From positions 1 to 64,000 of the forward strand of contig JBGTCV010000107.1 in NCBI GenBank assembly GCA_041748655.1: DNA of 64,000 nt. Reading direction: 5' to 3'. A program made the translations under genes and the position numbers. The notes under the pieces were generated by a model. The model saw only the letters and a program-made list of their open reading frames with translations, made no database searches and was not told the DNA's origin. This DNA is from Leptofilum sp041748655. Lineage in GTDB: Bacteria; Chloroflexota; Anaerolineae; Promineifilales; Promineifilaceae. This document shows positions 17,109-25,342 of this stretch, piece by piece. How positions within the stretch are numbered: position 1 is the stretch's first letter; every line of letters starts with the position of its first letter.

Positions 17109-18521
17109 CTAAGAACTTTCTTTACGCCAATCTCTGTTCCGGCGCAACCCGCGCGGGTAGTGGTTTTTGATACGGCCGTTTACCCGCTTCCCCCAGCCCA
17201 AACCAAAACCATCAACCGTTACCAGCAGCCAGCCATCCGGCCCCGCGTTGGTAAAGTCCAGCCCCTGCCAGTACGCGGCGATTTCGTCAGACTCAGCGGC
17301 AAAGTTGGCTGAGAGCGCCGTCTCATCCGGCGTTAGCGCCAACGCCAGGGCGTGATCGGGCCGGAAATGCCCTTTGCGAATCTCGCCCAGCAGCAGCCCG
17401 TAGCGAATCAAGTGCAGCTTGCCGCTTTCCAGCGCCGCGTCTGGCAGCAGGTAGAGACGGCCGTTTACCAACAGCAGCCGCTCCTCCGCCAGATCAAGCC
17501 GCAAAAAGTCCCGCGCAAACGCCCGCCAGACGGCCAACTCCGTTTTGCCTATTTTTGGGAATGGGAAAGGCTGTGGGCTGTCAGCAGGTGATCCGTCCTG
17601 CCGCTGCATTACGGCGATAAAATGCCCTTCGCCCCGGAACTGATGCGGCCACAAGCGCACGCTTTTTTCCAGCGCCGCATCCGGCAGTGCGCCATCGACC
17701 CAAAACGGCCGTCCCGCGCCAAACCCGGCAAAGCGGGGCGGATCGATCAGTTCAAACTGGGGAAACTCGCCCAAAAAGTGGGCAATCACGGCTTCGTCTT
17801 CCTCGGGCGAGAAGGTACAGGTGGCGTAGATGAGCCGTCCGCCCGGTTTAACCAGGTGGCCGGCGGTGTGCAGAACGGCCGTTTGCCGCCGAGCACAGGC
17901 CAGCACCATCCCCTCGTTCCATTCAAACGGACCTTGCTTACGGAACATTCCCTCGCCAGAGCAGGGCGCATCCAGCAACACGCGGTCAAAAATCGGGCCA
18001 AACTGGGCCGCCAGATGCGCCGGTTCGGCGCTGGTGATGAGGCCGTTTTTGGCTCCCCAGCGGGTCATGTTTTCTGCCAGCAGTCGGGCTCGCCCGGTGT
18101 GGATGTCGTTGGCCACCAGCAGGCCGCGCCCCTGCATCTGTGCCGCCAGATGGGTGGCTTTGCCGCCAGGCGCTGCCGCCAGATCCAGCACCAGCTCCCC
18201 TAGTTCGGCCGCCACCAGCCCGCCCACGACCATCGCCGACGGCTCTTGCAAGTAATACAGCCCCGCCGCGTGGTAGGGATGACTGCCTGGTTTACGGCCG
18301 TCTGTCACCAAAAATCCGGCAGGTTCATGTGGCCCCACTGGTTTCAGCGCAAACGGTGAAAGGGTGCTAAAATCAGCCGCTGTGATCTTGAGCGTGTTCA
18401 CCCGCAGCCCAACGGCTGGCTTTTCTGTGTAGCTCTGCTCAAACTGAGCAAATTCTTCCCCCAGCAGCCCGGCCATCTTGGCCATAAAATCAGGTGGGGG
18501 AGAATGTAAAATTATTGACAT
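17109..18521 (-). CDS. NOL1/NOP2/Sun-family RNA m5C methyltransferase (RsmF-like)
   Basis: 470 residues. The SAM domain has VLDLAAAPGGKATHLA, VLLDAPCSGEGMFRK (first Cys, PCSG) and LIYATCTFSPEEDEA (catalytic Cys, TCT), the two-cysteine signature of m5C RNA methyltransferases. The C-terminal 170 residues with KIGKTELAVWRAF, LYLLPDAALESGKLHLIRYGL and GWGKRVNGRIKNHYPRGLR match the RsmF-type accessory (arch and PUA-like) region. It most likely modifies 16S rRNA. It converges with the dehydrogenase gene. Confidence 0.88.
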   Translation of the reverse strand: MSIILHSPPPDFMAKMAGLLGEEFAQFEQSYTEKPAVGLRVNTLKITAADFSTLSPFALKPVGPHEPAGFLVTDGRKPGSHPYHAAGLYYLQEPSAMVVGGLVAAELGELVLDLAAAPGGKATHLAAQMQGRGLLVANDIHTGRARLLAENMTRWGAKNGLITSAEPAHLAAQFGPIFDRVLLDAPCSGEGMFRKQGPFEWNEGMVLACARRQTAVLHTAGHLVKPGGRLIYATCTFSPEEDEAVIAHFLGEFPQFELIDPPRFAGFGAGRPFWVDGALPDAALEKSVRLWPHQFRGEGHFIAVMQRQDGSPADSPQPFPFPKIGKTELAVWRAFARDFLRLDLAEERLLLVNGRLYLLPDAALESGKLHLIRYGLLLGEIRKGHFRPDHALALALTPDETALSANFAAESDEIAAYWQGLDFTNAGPDGWLLVTVDGFGLGWGKRVNGRIKNHYPRGLRRNRDWRKESS

Positions 18522-18541
18522 AAGTAATCTATTTTATCTTT

Positions 18542-18600
18542 AACCCTCACCCCAGCCGATTCCCTCCCCCTCGCAGGGGGAGGGTTAGGGTGGGGGTAGG
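18542..18600. repeat. G-rich/C-rich intergenic repeat, copy 2
   Basis: CCCTCACCCCAGCC, CCCTCCCCCTCGCAGGGGGAGGG, TTAGGGTGGGGG: nearly the same unit as at 2698-2757, here between the divergent RsmF-like and tgt genes. Its right end (GGGGGTAGG) lies 10-17 bases before the tgt ATG and is the only ribosome-site-like sequence there. Confidence 0.85.
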
Positions 18601-18609
18601 TTCTACTAC

Positions 18610-19725
18610 ATGCCTTCAGAACTAAAACTACTCCACGGCACCCTTCAACTGCCCATCTTCCTGCCCGACGGCACCCAGGGCGTAGTGCGCACGCTGGATG
18701 CCCGGGATTTGGAAGATGCCCAGATTCAGGCGGTGCAGATGAACGTCTTTCATCTGATGCAGCGTCCCGGCTCCTCGACGATTCAGGCGCTGGGTGGGCT
18801 GCACCGCATGGCGGGCTGGAACCGGCCCATTTTTACCGATTCCGGCGGCTTTCAAGTCTATTCACTTTTGCGCCAAAACGCGAAAAGCGGCTCTATCAAC
18901 GACAAGGGGGCGACGTTCCGCCCGGAAGGGTCGGACCGCAAGTTCCAGCTGACGCCAGAAAAAAGCGTTCAGCTTCAGCTCAGCTATGGCTCCGATGTGG
19001 TGATTTGCCTGGATGATTGCACTCACGTCGATGATCCGCTGGCGGAACAGGAAAAATCGGTGGGGCGAACGGTGCAGTGGGCGGCGCGCTGCAGGGCGGA
19101 GTTTGAGAAGATTGTGGGGCAGCGGGGGTTGGGGGATGGGGAACGGCCGTCTCTCATTGCCGTCGTCCAGGGTGGGGCCGAGCGTCACCTGCGTCAGCAG
19201 TGTGCCGAGCAGCTGCTGGAAATCGGCTTCGATGGTTACGGCTATGGTGGCTGGCCGCTGGATGCCAACGGCAACCTGCTCACAGACGTGCTGGCTTACA
19301 CCCGCGAACTTATCCCCCACGAGTTCACCCTGCATGCCCTGGGCGTAGGGCATCCCGCCAACGTGGTGGTGTGTGCCCGGCTGGGCTACAACATCTTCGA
19401 CAGCACCATGCCAACGCGAGATGCGCGACACGGCCGTCTCATGATCTTCACCGCCGACCCTCGCACCAGCCAGCTGGACAGCGCGGGCAGCTTCTTCCGC
19501 TACATCTACATCAAAGACAAAAAGCACGTCAAAACCAGCCGTCCCCTCTCCGAGTTTTGCGACTGCTTTACCTGTACCCGCTACAGCCTGGGCTACCTGC
19601 ACCACCTCTACAACATCAACGACGTGCTCTACCAGCGGCTGGCCACGCTGCACAACTTGCGCTTCATGACCCAGTTGATGGAAAATCTGCGCTCTGAAAG
19701 GCCGTCAAGTCTGCCAAAAGGATAA
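18610..19725 (+). CDS. tgt: tRNA-guanine(34) transglycosylase family protein
   Basis: 371 residues, normal TGT length. The catalytic features are present: general acid/base FTDSGGFQV, nucleophile Asp in NIFDSTMPTRDARHGR, GGWP-type loop, and zinc site CDCFTC with a His 26 residues after the last Cys (CxCxxC-x25-H). It exchanges guanine 34 for preQ1 (bacterial type) in queuosine tRNAs. The start region is shorter and less standard than in E. coli TGT. No queuosine-synthesis genes are in the window. The last codon and stop carry the AAGGA that serves the next gene. Confidence 0.9.
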   Translation: MPSELKLLHGTLQLPIFLPDGTQGVVRTLDARDLEDAQIQAVQMNVFHLMQRPGSSTIQALGGLHRMAGWNRPIFTDSGGFQVYSLLRQNAKSGSINDKGATFRPEGSDRKFQLTPEKSVQLQLSYGSDVVICLDDCTHVDDPLAEQEKSVGRTVQWAARCRAEFEKIVGQRGLGDGERPSLIAVVQGGAERHLRQQCAEQLLEIGFDGYGYGGWPLDANGNLLTDVLAYTRELIPHEFTLHALGVGHPANVVVCARLGYNIFDSTMPTRDARHGRLMIFTADPRTSQLDSAGSFFRYIYIKDKKHVKTSRPLSEFCDCFTCTRYSLGYLHHLYNINDVLYQRLATLHNLRFMTQLMENLRSERPSSLPKG

Positions 19726-19730
19726 ATTGT

Positions 19731-20840
19731 ATGGGAACGCCAATTAAAGAAATTACAATCAAGGGTTACAAGTCAATTCGCAGCCTGGAAAAGTTTAAGT
19801 TGGAACCAATAAATATTTTAATTGGTGCAAATGGAGCTGGAAAAAGCAATTTTGTTGATTTTTTTCGTTTACTTCGTGAATTAGTTGAACAACGTTTGCA
19901 ATTTACAATTGCGAAGAAAGGGGGAGCTGACGCGCATTTGTTTTTGGGTCCGAAAACAACAGATCAAATCGTGGCACATATTTATTTTGCAGCAAATGGA
20001 TATGAATTTTCTTTGGAGCCAACTGCTAATAATCAACTAGTATTTGGCTACGAGAGAATGTATTTTCATGGGCCTTATTATGGTGTTAGCCGCTATCCAT
20101 TGGGTTCTGGCCATGATGAATCAAAACTTAGAGATAAGTATTTAGACGAGCAGGATGGGAGTGTATCTCACTATGTTTATCCAGCAGTTTCTAGTTGGGT
20201 TGTTTATCATTTCCATGATACAAGCGATACAGCTGCCATGCGGAGACAGTGGACGATACGTGATAATGAACGTCTCCTGCCAGATGCAGCGAACCTTGCC
20301 TCATTTTTGTGGATGCTGAAGCAAGACCACGAGCCAATTTATGAAGTGATTCGCGATACTGTGCAATTAGTTGCGCCATTTTTCTCTGATTTTTTACTGA
20401 GGCCTCGAAAAAGTAATGGAGACGAAATTATTTTGCTAGAGTGGCGTCAGAAAAACAGTGATTACCCGTTTCATCCGAGTCAACTGTCTGATGGTACATT
20501 ACGCTTTATGGCTTTGGCGACCGCCTTATTGCAGCCGGACCCACCGGCAACAATCTTATTAGATGAACCAGAATTAGGTCTGCATCCGTATGCCCTAAAT
20601 ATTTTAGCTGGATTGATCAAGCAAGCTGCTGAAAGAACGCAACTAATCATTTCAACACAATCAGCAGATTTAGTAGATTCTTTTTTGCCAGAAGATATTG
20701 TTGTCGTAGATCGAGAGGATGGTGAATCTCGCTTCCGACGCTTGTCCTCTGAAGAGTTAAATGACTGGTTAGTTGATGAATATAGTTTGGGTGAGCTTTG
20801 GCAAAAGAATGTTTATGGGGGAAGTCCTGCTTATGAGTAG
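19731..20840 (+). CDS. AAA family ATPase (AAA_21 / OLD-like)
   Basis: 369 residues. N-terminal IKGYKSIRSLEKFKLEPINI, Walker A GANGAGKS at 32-39, SDGTLRFMALATALLQ signature-like region, Walker B LLDEPELGLHP and the H-loop region IISTQSADLVDSF: the SMC/ABC-type ATPase of the AAA_21 and OLD groups. The DNA is visibly richer in A+T than the flanks and has no ACGGCCGT. It starts five bases after tgt and its stop overlaps the DUF4276 start (ATGAGTAG). ATPase + DUF4276 pairs occur among mobile defence genes; the role here is inferred only from that. Confidence 0.85.
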   Translation: MGTPIKEITIKGYKSIRSLEKFKLEPINILIGANGAGKSNFVDFFRLLRELVEQRLQFTIAKKGGADAHLFLGPKTTDQIVAHIYFAANGYEFSLEPTANNQLVFGYERMYFHGPYYGVSRYPLGSGHDESKLRDKYLDEQDGSVSHYVYPAVSSWVVYHFHDTSDTAAMRRQWTIRDNERLLPDAANLASFLWMLKQDHEPIYEVIRDTVQLVAPFFSDFLLRPRKSNGDEIILLEWRQKNSDYPFHPSQLSDGTLRFMALATALLQPDPPATILLDEPELGLHPYALNILAGLIKQAAERTQLIISTQSADLVDSFLPEDIVVVDREDGESRFRRLSSEELNDWLVDEYSLGELWQKNVYGGSPAYE

Positions 20841-21513
20841 GGTTTTAGTTTTTGTTGAAGGTCAGACCGAGCTGGCATTCGTGCGAGAGACTATTGCACC
20901 TCATCTAAGTCAGTTTGGTTTATCTGTTAATTCCACATTGGCTGGAAAACCAGGAAGTGGCGGTGTTCCGCCATTCTCAAGGTTTTTAGGTGAGGTTGTT
21001 GCTTTACTTCGCAAAGACTCAAATATTATTTGTACAACAATGTTTGATTTTTATGGTATGCCTTCAAATTGGCCTCAACGTAGACAAGCCGTTTCTGTTT
21101 CTTCATACCAACAAAAACCTTTACTAGTGGAAAATGCTGTAGCCGAGGCTGTATATCGGGAATTAGGAGCATCGTTTAATCGGAACCGTTTTATTCCCTA
21201 TGTGCAAATGCACGAGTTTGAAGCGTTACTTTTTAGCGCTCCCCATATTTTAGCGGAGGTGATGCTTTACTCCGATTCGGTCAAAAAACTAACTCAGATA
21301 AATGACCAGTTTGAACATCCAGAACAAATTAACGACGATGTAAATAGCGCACCCTCAAAACGAATTCTTCACATCAATCCCGCTTATCAAAAAGTGTTAC
21401 ATGGCAATCTTGCTGCCAGGCGCATTGGCCTCCAACAGATGCGGCAGAAGTGCCCCCACTTTAATGAGTGGATCGCAAAATTAGAGCAGTTACGTGCCAG
21501 TGAATCCTTATAG
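20833..21513 (+). CDS. DUF4276 (TOPRIM-like) family protein
   Basis: 226 residues from ATG 20833, which overlaps the stop of the ATPase gene by 8 bases; an ATG 60 bases upstream lies deep inside that gene. Family marks: VLVFVEGQTELAFVRE at the start (Glu and TE of the TOPRIM-like site), TMFDFYGMP (Asp), and QMHEFEALLFSAPHIL. DUF4276 proteins usually sit directly after an AAA_21 ATPase, as here, and are thought to be nuclease-like partners. A+T-rich, no ACGGCCGT. The 3' end overlaps the GTG start of the methyltransferase gene by 20 bases. Confidence 0.85.
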   Translation: MSRVLVFVEGQTELAFVRETIAPHLSQFGLSVNSTLAGKPGSGGVPPFSRFLGEVVALLRKDSNIICTTMFDFYGMPSNWPQRRQAVSVSSYQQKPLLVENAVAEAVYRELGASFNRNRFIPYVQMHEFEALLFSAPHILAEVMLYSDSVKKLTQINDQFEHPEQINDDVNSAPSKRILHINPAYQKVLHGNLAARRIGLQQMRQKCPHFNEWIAKLEQLRASESL

Positions 21514-22309
21514 CCAGCTAGATTCTCTAATGGCGCAAATTTTGGCCAGCGCCAAATACCGCGAGATTGCCCCAGAGCTGGTGCGGCGCATTGGGGCGCA
21601 GGAGCTGGCCAAACGACGCTCGCTGAAAGAGGCAGTGAAAGGGACGAAAAATAAGCTGCATCAAGTGGGCGGGGCGTACCAACAAACGAAGCTGGATTAT
21701 GCCAAAAGTTTGGCGCTGCTGCGGGAAACGGCCGTTTCCCCCCCAGATTTCCGCACCACCTGCCACCAACTCATGCAGGCCCACGCCTCCACCCGCGAGC
21801 GCCTGCCCATCCTCGATGACTTTTACCAGACGATTCTGGCCGAGCTGCCCCCCATCCGCACCGTGCTGGACCTGGCCTGCGGGCTGAATCCGCTGGCCTA
21901 CCCCTGGCTGCCGCTGCCGCCGGAGGTCCAGTTTACGGCCGTAGACATCTACGGCGATATGCTTACGTTTATTCAGGAATTTTTTGGGATTGCGGGGGTA
22001 AACGGCCGTACCCAACAGCGCGACATCATCGGCAGCCCACCCACCGAACCCGCTGACCTTATTTTGCTGCTCAAAACGCTCCCCTGCCTGGAGCAGGTAG
22101 ACAAAGCAGCCGCTGCCAACCTGGTCGATTCGCTAAACGGCCGTTTCCTGCTCATCAGCTATCCGGCCCAAAGCCTGGGCGGGCGCAGCAAAGGGATGGT
22201 AGAAAATTACACCCAGCAGTTTGAGCAGTTGTGCAACGGCCGTTCCTGGCAGGTGCAGCGCTTTGAATTCGCCACCGAACTTGCTTTTCTGGTGCAAACA
22301 GATCGCTAA
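21494..22309 (+). CDS. ArmA/Rmt (FmrO)-type 16S rRNA methyltransferase homologue
   Basis: 271 residues from GTG 21494, or 259 from ATG 21530, which fits the length of ArmA/RmtB (about 250) and their N-terminus better; no clear ribosome site decides. Shared features with m7G1405 aminoglycoside-resistance methylases: ILASAKYREIAPELV, KLHQVGGAY (54-62), STRERLPILDDFY (99-111), SAM site LDLACGLNPLA (125-135), LLLKTLPCLEQ, and ISYPAQSLGGRSKGMVENY near 220-238. These are PF07091 landmarks. Such enzymes block 4,6-disubstituted aminoglycosides. It is G+C-rich with five ACGGCCGT sites, so it looks native, unlike the pair before it. Activity is not shown. Confidence 0.85.
   Translation: MPVNPYSQLDSLMAQILASAKYREIAPELVRRIGAQELAKRRSLKEAVKGTKNKLHQVGGAYQQTKLDYAKSLALLRETAVSPPDFRTTCHQLMQAHASTRERLPILDDFYQTILAELPPIRTVLDLACGLNPLAYPWLPLPPEVQFTAVDIYGDMLTFIQEFFGIAGVNGRTQQRDIIGSPPTEPADLILLLKTLPCLEQVDKAAAANLVDSLNGRFLLISYPAQSLGGRSKGMVENYTQQFEQLCNGRSWQVQRFEFATELAFLVQTDR
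21724..21739. repeat. 16-base form of the iterated palindrome
   Basis: GGAAACGGCCGTTTCC, a perfect 16-base palindrome around ACGGCCGT in the Rmt-like gene. Most copies keep only the 8-base core with a partial extension (GAAACGGCCGTTGCC, GATACGGCCGTTT). Confidence 0.9.
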
Positions 22310-22545
22310 ACCGACCCCCGTCCCACATTGATGCAGCCCGCTTCTTCCGGCGAAAAATCGTCTGGCCAAACGGTGTGCTCATTATAGCGAGCGCCCGTCA
22401 GGTCTGCCCCGTCTAGCCTGGCGTCGGTCAGCTTGGCCCAACCCAATCGGGCTTGCTGCAAGTTGGCGTCGCGTAAATTTGCCCGATTAAACCAATCCAG
22501 CCCTGTGGGAGCGTTGGAAACAGACCCTAAATGGTGGGGATGGAC
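22306..22545 (-). pseudogene. Pentapeptide-repeat protein remnant (C-terminal part)
   Basis: The minus strand encodes about 77 codons without a start, ending at TAG 22308-22306. They include FNRANLRDANLQQARLG, WAKLTDARLDGADLTGAR and YNEHTVWPDDFSPEEAG, a run of A(N/D)LxxA pentapeptide repeats followed by the usual C-terminal cap. Upstream of about 22500 the similarity stops and a TGA closes the frame. The stop overlaps the Rmt-like stop tail to tail. It reads as a decayed gene end joined to unrelated DNA. Confidence 0.7.
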
Positions 22546-22691
22546 TCAAACTACGCTGCCAGATGTGCCGATTGCCCACGAAATCCTAAGAACACTGTTT
22601 TATGACCTATTCGGTTAGCCAGGTACTAAAAATGGACAATTGACACAATTTTAGAGAGAATGTGGCTTAAACAACCTTAAATCAGTCCTAG

Positions 22692-22734
22692 AGGTGCGAC
22701 GCATTGATAAACGAGATAAAAGTGCGTCGCACCT
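22692..22734. repeat. Perfect 12-base inverted repeat
   Basis: AGGTGCGACGCA (22692-22703) and TGCGTCGCACCT (22723-22734) with a 19-base A-rich loop. There is no T-run after it, so it could be an operator, a mobile-element end or a processed hairpin; a single copy in the window. Confidence 0.8.
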
Positions 22735-22764
22735 GAACGCTTACCTTAAATCTTTCCTTCAGTC

Positions 22765-22770
22765 TATAAT
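22765..22770 (+). promoter_or_regulatory. Possible -10 box for the sensor kinase gene
   Basis: A perfect TATAAT about 110 bases before ATG 22880. No good -35 box lies 16-19 bases upstream, so this is tentative. Confidence 0.35.
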
Positions 22771-22879
22771 GTTAACCATAGTTGTTAGTTTTTATGGTCA
22801 TGATATATTTGTTAAAGTCGTGTAATGAACCCAGGCAGTAGTATCGTTGGGAAAAATCAAAAGATTTCTGTAAAAACCT

Positions 22880-25300
22880 ATGTCACAACAAGTTTACAGT
22901 AAAGAAACAGGTCTGTTATCCGATGAGGAGTTGGAACGCATCATAACGGGGGATCTGGATTACCGCCCAGTTCCTTATGATGATGCCGACGAGCGCACTT
23001 TGCCGGTTTGGCAGGTGCGGTTTTTCCTGACGGCCGATAAATCGCAGCAGTTTGGCCTGGAAATCAATGATGAGATTCACCTGGGGCGGGGCAGCAATGA
23101 ACGAGACCTCATTGATTTGACACCCTTTGGCGCCGAGGGGCTGGGGGTTTCGCGGCGACATGCCGCCTTACGGCCCACGGCTTCTAATTTGTTTGTGGTA
23201 GATTTGGGCAGCACCAACGGTACACGGCGCAACGGCCGTTCCATTGGTCTAAACACACCCTACTCACTGGCCGACGGGGATACGCTCACTTTGGGTAACT
23301 TGCAGCTGGCGGTTCATATTGTGAAACGGCCGTATCTGCAAACCGCCCCCCTTAAACAAAGAATCGACCTGGTTGATGCCCTGGCCCAAATTGGCAAAGC
23401 CATCACCTCCCAACTCAACCTGGATGAAGTTCTTAACCAGGTAGTGGCGACCGCCATGAGCCTCACTTCCGCAGGCGAAACCTCTATTTGGCTGGTAGAC
23501 GATGCCACCGGTGAACTGTTTCTGGAAGCCAGGCGCGGCATTGATGATGCCAAACTGCGCCGCACCCGCATGCCCATCAACGAAGACACCCCTGCCGGGC
23601 GCGTTATTAAAAGTGGCAAACCGATTCGTACCCGCTCTGAACCGGGAGAAGCCCAGCAGGTGATGACAGGCTACCTGGTAGAAGCGTTGGCCTATGTGCC
23701 TATCTCCCTGGGTGGCGTGACCTTTGGCGTGCTGGCCTCGGCCCACCGTGAGCCGGGCAAATCGTTTGACGATCACGACGAGCGCCTGCTGGGGGCCATT
23801 GCTGATTATGCAGCCATTGCCATTCAAAATGCCCGCCTCTACCGCGCCACTGATCAGGCGCTGAATGAGCGGGTGCGGGAGTTGGCTGCCTTGAACGAGC
23901 TGTCGCGCACCGTTTCGGTTTCGCTCAATATCCATGAGGTGTATCGGGTGTTGGTGGAGCAGGTGAAGCGGCATATGCCGCTGACCCAGGTTTATCTGTA
24001 CCTGCGTGATGAGTCCCAGCCGGTTTTACGGCCGTTTAGCGATACCACCCCCCTGCCAAAATATCCCATCCGACAGGGCATCCTGGGGCGTGTTGTGGCC
24101 ACAGGCGAGGCTGTTATCACCAACGACATAGAATTACATCCCGATTTTGATGAAACGCTGGACATGCTGGTGGCCACAGAACCATCGCCGCTGGCTGCCG
24201 TGCCGCTAAAGGCCAAAGGAAACGTGGTTGGCGTACTGGTGGTACACAACCCGCCAGACAGCTATTTTTCTGAAGAAGATGCGGCGCTGCTCCGCGCTTT
24301 TGCTAACCCGGTGGCAACGGCCGTTGAAAATGCCCGCCTCTATGCCAATACCGAACGCCAGCGTGGGGCAATTCTGGCAATGGGTAACACCCTCTCTGAA
24401 CCGCTGACTATTTTGGATGATATAGGCAATGTTTTGGTTTCTAATGATGCCGCCCAAAGGCTGCTCAAAACCAACATGTCTCAATTTTTTGATGCGATCA
24501 GCCAAAGTGTCGGGCGTACCATCGAAGTGCAAATTGGGGATGAAACCTACCTTTCCACCACGGAACATGTTGAAGGCATCGGCACCATTGCCATGATGCA
24601 AGACATTACCTACGTTAAGCAGCTGGAAAAAGATCGCTCTGAATTTATGCATATGCTGTCGCACGATCTGAAAAATCCGCTGATGGCCGTAACCGGCTAC
24701 GCCAGCCTGCTGGAACGGACGGAAACTCTGGGTGAAAAGGGTAAGCGCTTCCTGAGCGAAATCAATGTCGCGGCGGACCGAATGTTGGAGATGATTGTTC
24801 ATTTACTGGATACGGTGGCCCAGGATGAAGCGATTCATTTGTCGCAAGAAGTGGTGGATTTAGAGGAGACTGTAGCCCAGGTGCTGCGGGATACGGAAGG
24901 GGCTGCTTTGCCGAAGTCGATTATGGTAACGGCCGTTTCCCAAGGCCCTCCCTATACGCTCAATGGCGACAGCTTGCGCCTCTACCACATGGTGCTCAAT
25001 CTGGTAGACAACGCCATCAAATACTCCCCCGACTTCACCGAAGTCACCGTCTCTACCTCCTACAACGACCAAAGTGTGATCATCAGCGTCGCCGATCAAG
25101 GGCCTGGCATCCCTGAAGAGGATATGCCGCGCGTCTTTGATAAATTTTTCCGAGGGATTCAGGATAACCTGGCCAGCAAAGGTTCTGGCGTTGGTTTAGC
25201 GGCCGTTAAAGGAATCGTAACAGCCCACCGAGGCACCATCCGCGTAGAAAACCTGCCTGAACGCGGCACTCAGTTTACGGTTGAGCTGCCTGTTTTGTAA
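22880..25300 (+). CDS. FHA-GAF-GAF-PAS sensor histidine kinase
   Basis: 806 residues, no signal or membrane segment, so probably cytosolic. FHA domain about 45-135 (LGRGSNERD, SRRHAAL, DLGSTNGTRRNG); two GAF domains about 165-320 and 335-490; a PAS-like stretch to about 585; HisKA with FMHMLSHDLKNPL (phospho-acceptor His, about 600); HATPase_c with NLVDNAIKYSP, VADQGPGIPEED and GSGVGLAAVKGI. All kinase boxes are intact. The FHA domain suggests input from a phosphothreonine protein. The neighbour is a kinase-like gene, which fits, but that kinase looks catalytically altered. No response regulator gene is adjacent. Confidence 0.92.
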   Translation: MSQQVYSKETGLLSDEELERIITGDLDYRPVPYDDADERTLPVWQVRFFLTADKSQQFGLEINDEIHLGRGSNERDLIDLTPFGAEGLGVSRRHAALRPTASNLFVVDLGSTNGTRRNGRSIGLNTPYSLADGDTLTLGNLQLAVHIVKRPYLQTAPLKQRIDLVDALAQIGKAITSQLNLDEVLNQVVATAMSLTSAGETSIWLVDDATGELFLEARRGIDDAKLRRTRMPINEDTPAGRVIKSGKPIRTRSEPGEAQQVMTGYLVEALAYVPISLGGVTFGVLASAHREPGKSFDDHDERLLGAIADYAAIAIQNARLYRATDQALNERVRELAALNELSRTVSVSLNIHEVYRVLVEQVKRHMPLTQVYLYLRDESQPVLRPFSDTTPLPKYPIRQGILGRVVATGEAVITNDIELHPDFDETLDMLVATEPSPLAAVPLKAKGNVVGVLVVHNPPDSYFSEEDAALLRAFANPVATAVENARLYANTERQRGAILAMGNTLSEPLTILDDIGNVLVSNDAAQRLLKTNMSQFFDAISQSVGRTIEVQIGDETYLSTTEHVEGIGTIAMMQDITYVKQLEKDRSEFMHMLSHDLKNPLMAVTGYASLLERTETLGEKGKRFLSEINVAADRMLEMIVHLLDTVAQDEAIHLSQEVVDLEETVAQVLRDTEGAALPKSIMVTAVSQGPPYTLNGDSLRLYHMVLNLVDNAIKYSPDFTEVTVSTSYNDQSVIISVADQGPGIPEEDMPRVFDKFFRGIQDNLASKGSGVGLAAVKGIVTAHRGTIRVENLPERGTQFTVELPVL

Positions 25301-25342
25301 GCAGTAATCGGTAATCAGTAATCGGTAATCGGTAATCACTGA
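25298..25342. repeat. cagtaatcggtaatc near-tandem repeat
   Basis: About five copies of (c/g)(a/g)gtaatc in a row between two converging gene ends, finishing with cactgattac. The words match the repeats found inside the ABC transporter genes at 54094-54182 and 56092-56182. Confidence 0.85.

Larger units (their letters stand above)
22546..22879. other. Gap without a recognisable gene
   Basis: The first 75 bases keep an open plus-strand frame ending ILRTLFYDLFG and stop (22618), possibly the tail of a lost gene but not recognised. The rest is A+T-rich and holds a perfect hairpin and a TATAAT box, listed separately. No ACGGCCGT site. Confidence 0.5.

Noticed and set aside
18610..19725. DpdA-type DNA-modifying TGT paralogue
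   Set aside because: The gene is next to a defence-like pair, but it has the complete tRNA-TGT zinc site, nucleophile region and length, and no dpd partner genes are present.
19441..21720. Absence of ACGGCCGT as proof of horizontal transfer
   Set aside because: Gaps of about 2 kb without the palindrome also occur in ppk1, the antiporter, ABC (1) and MFS genes. With ~120 sites in 64 kb a few such gaps are expected by chance, so absence alone is weak; A+T content is the better sign.
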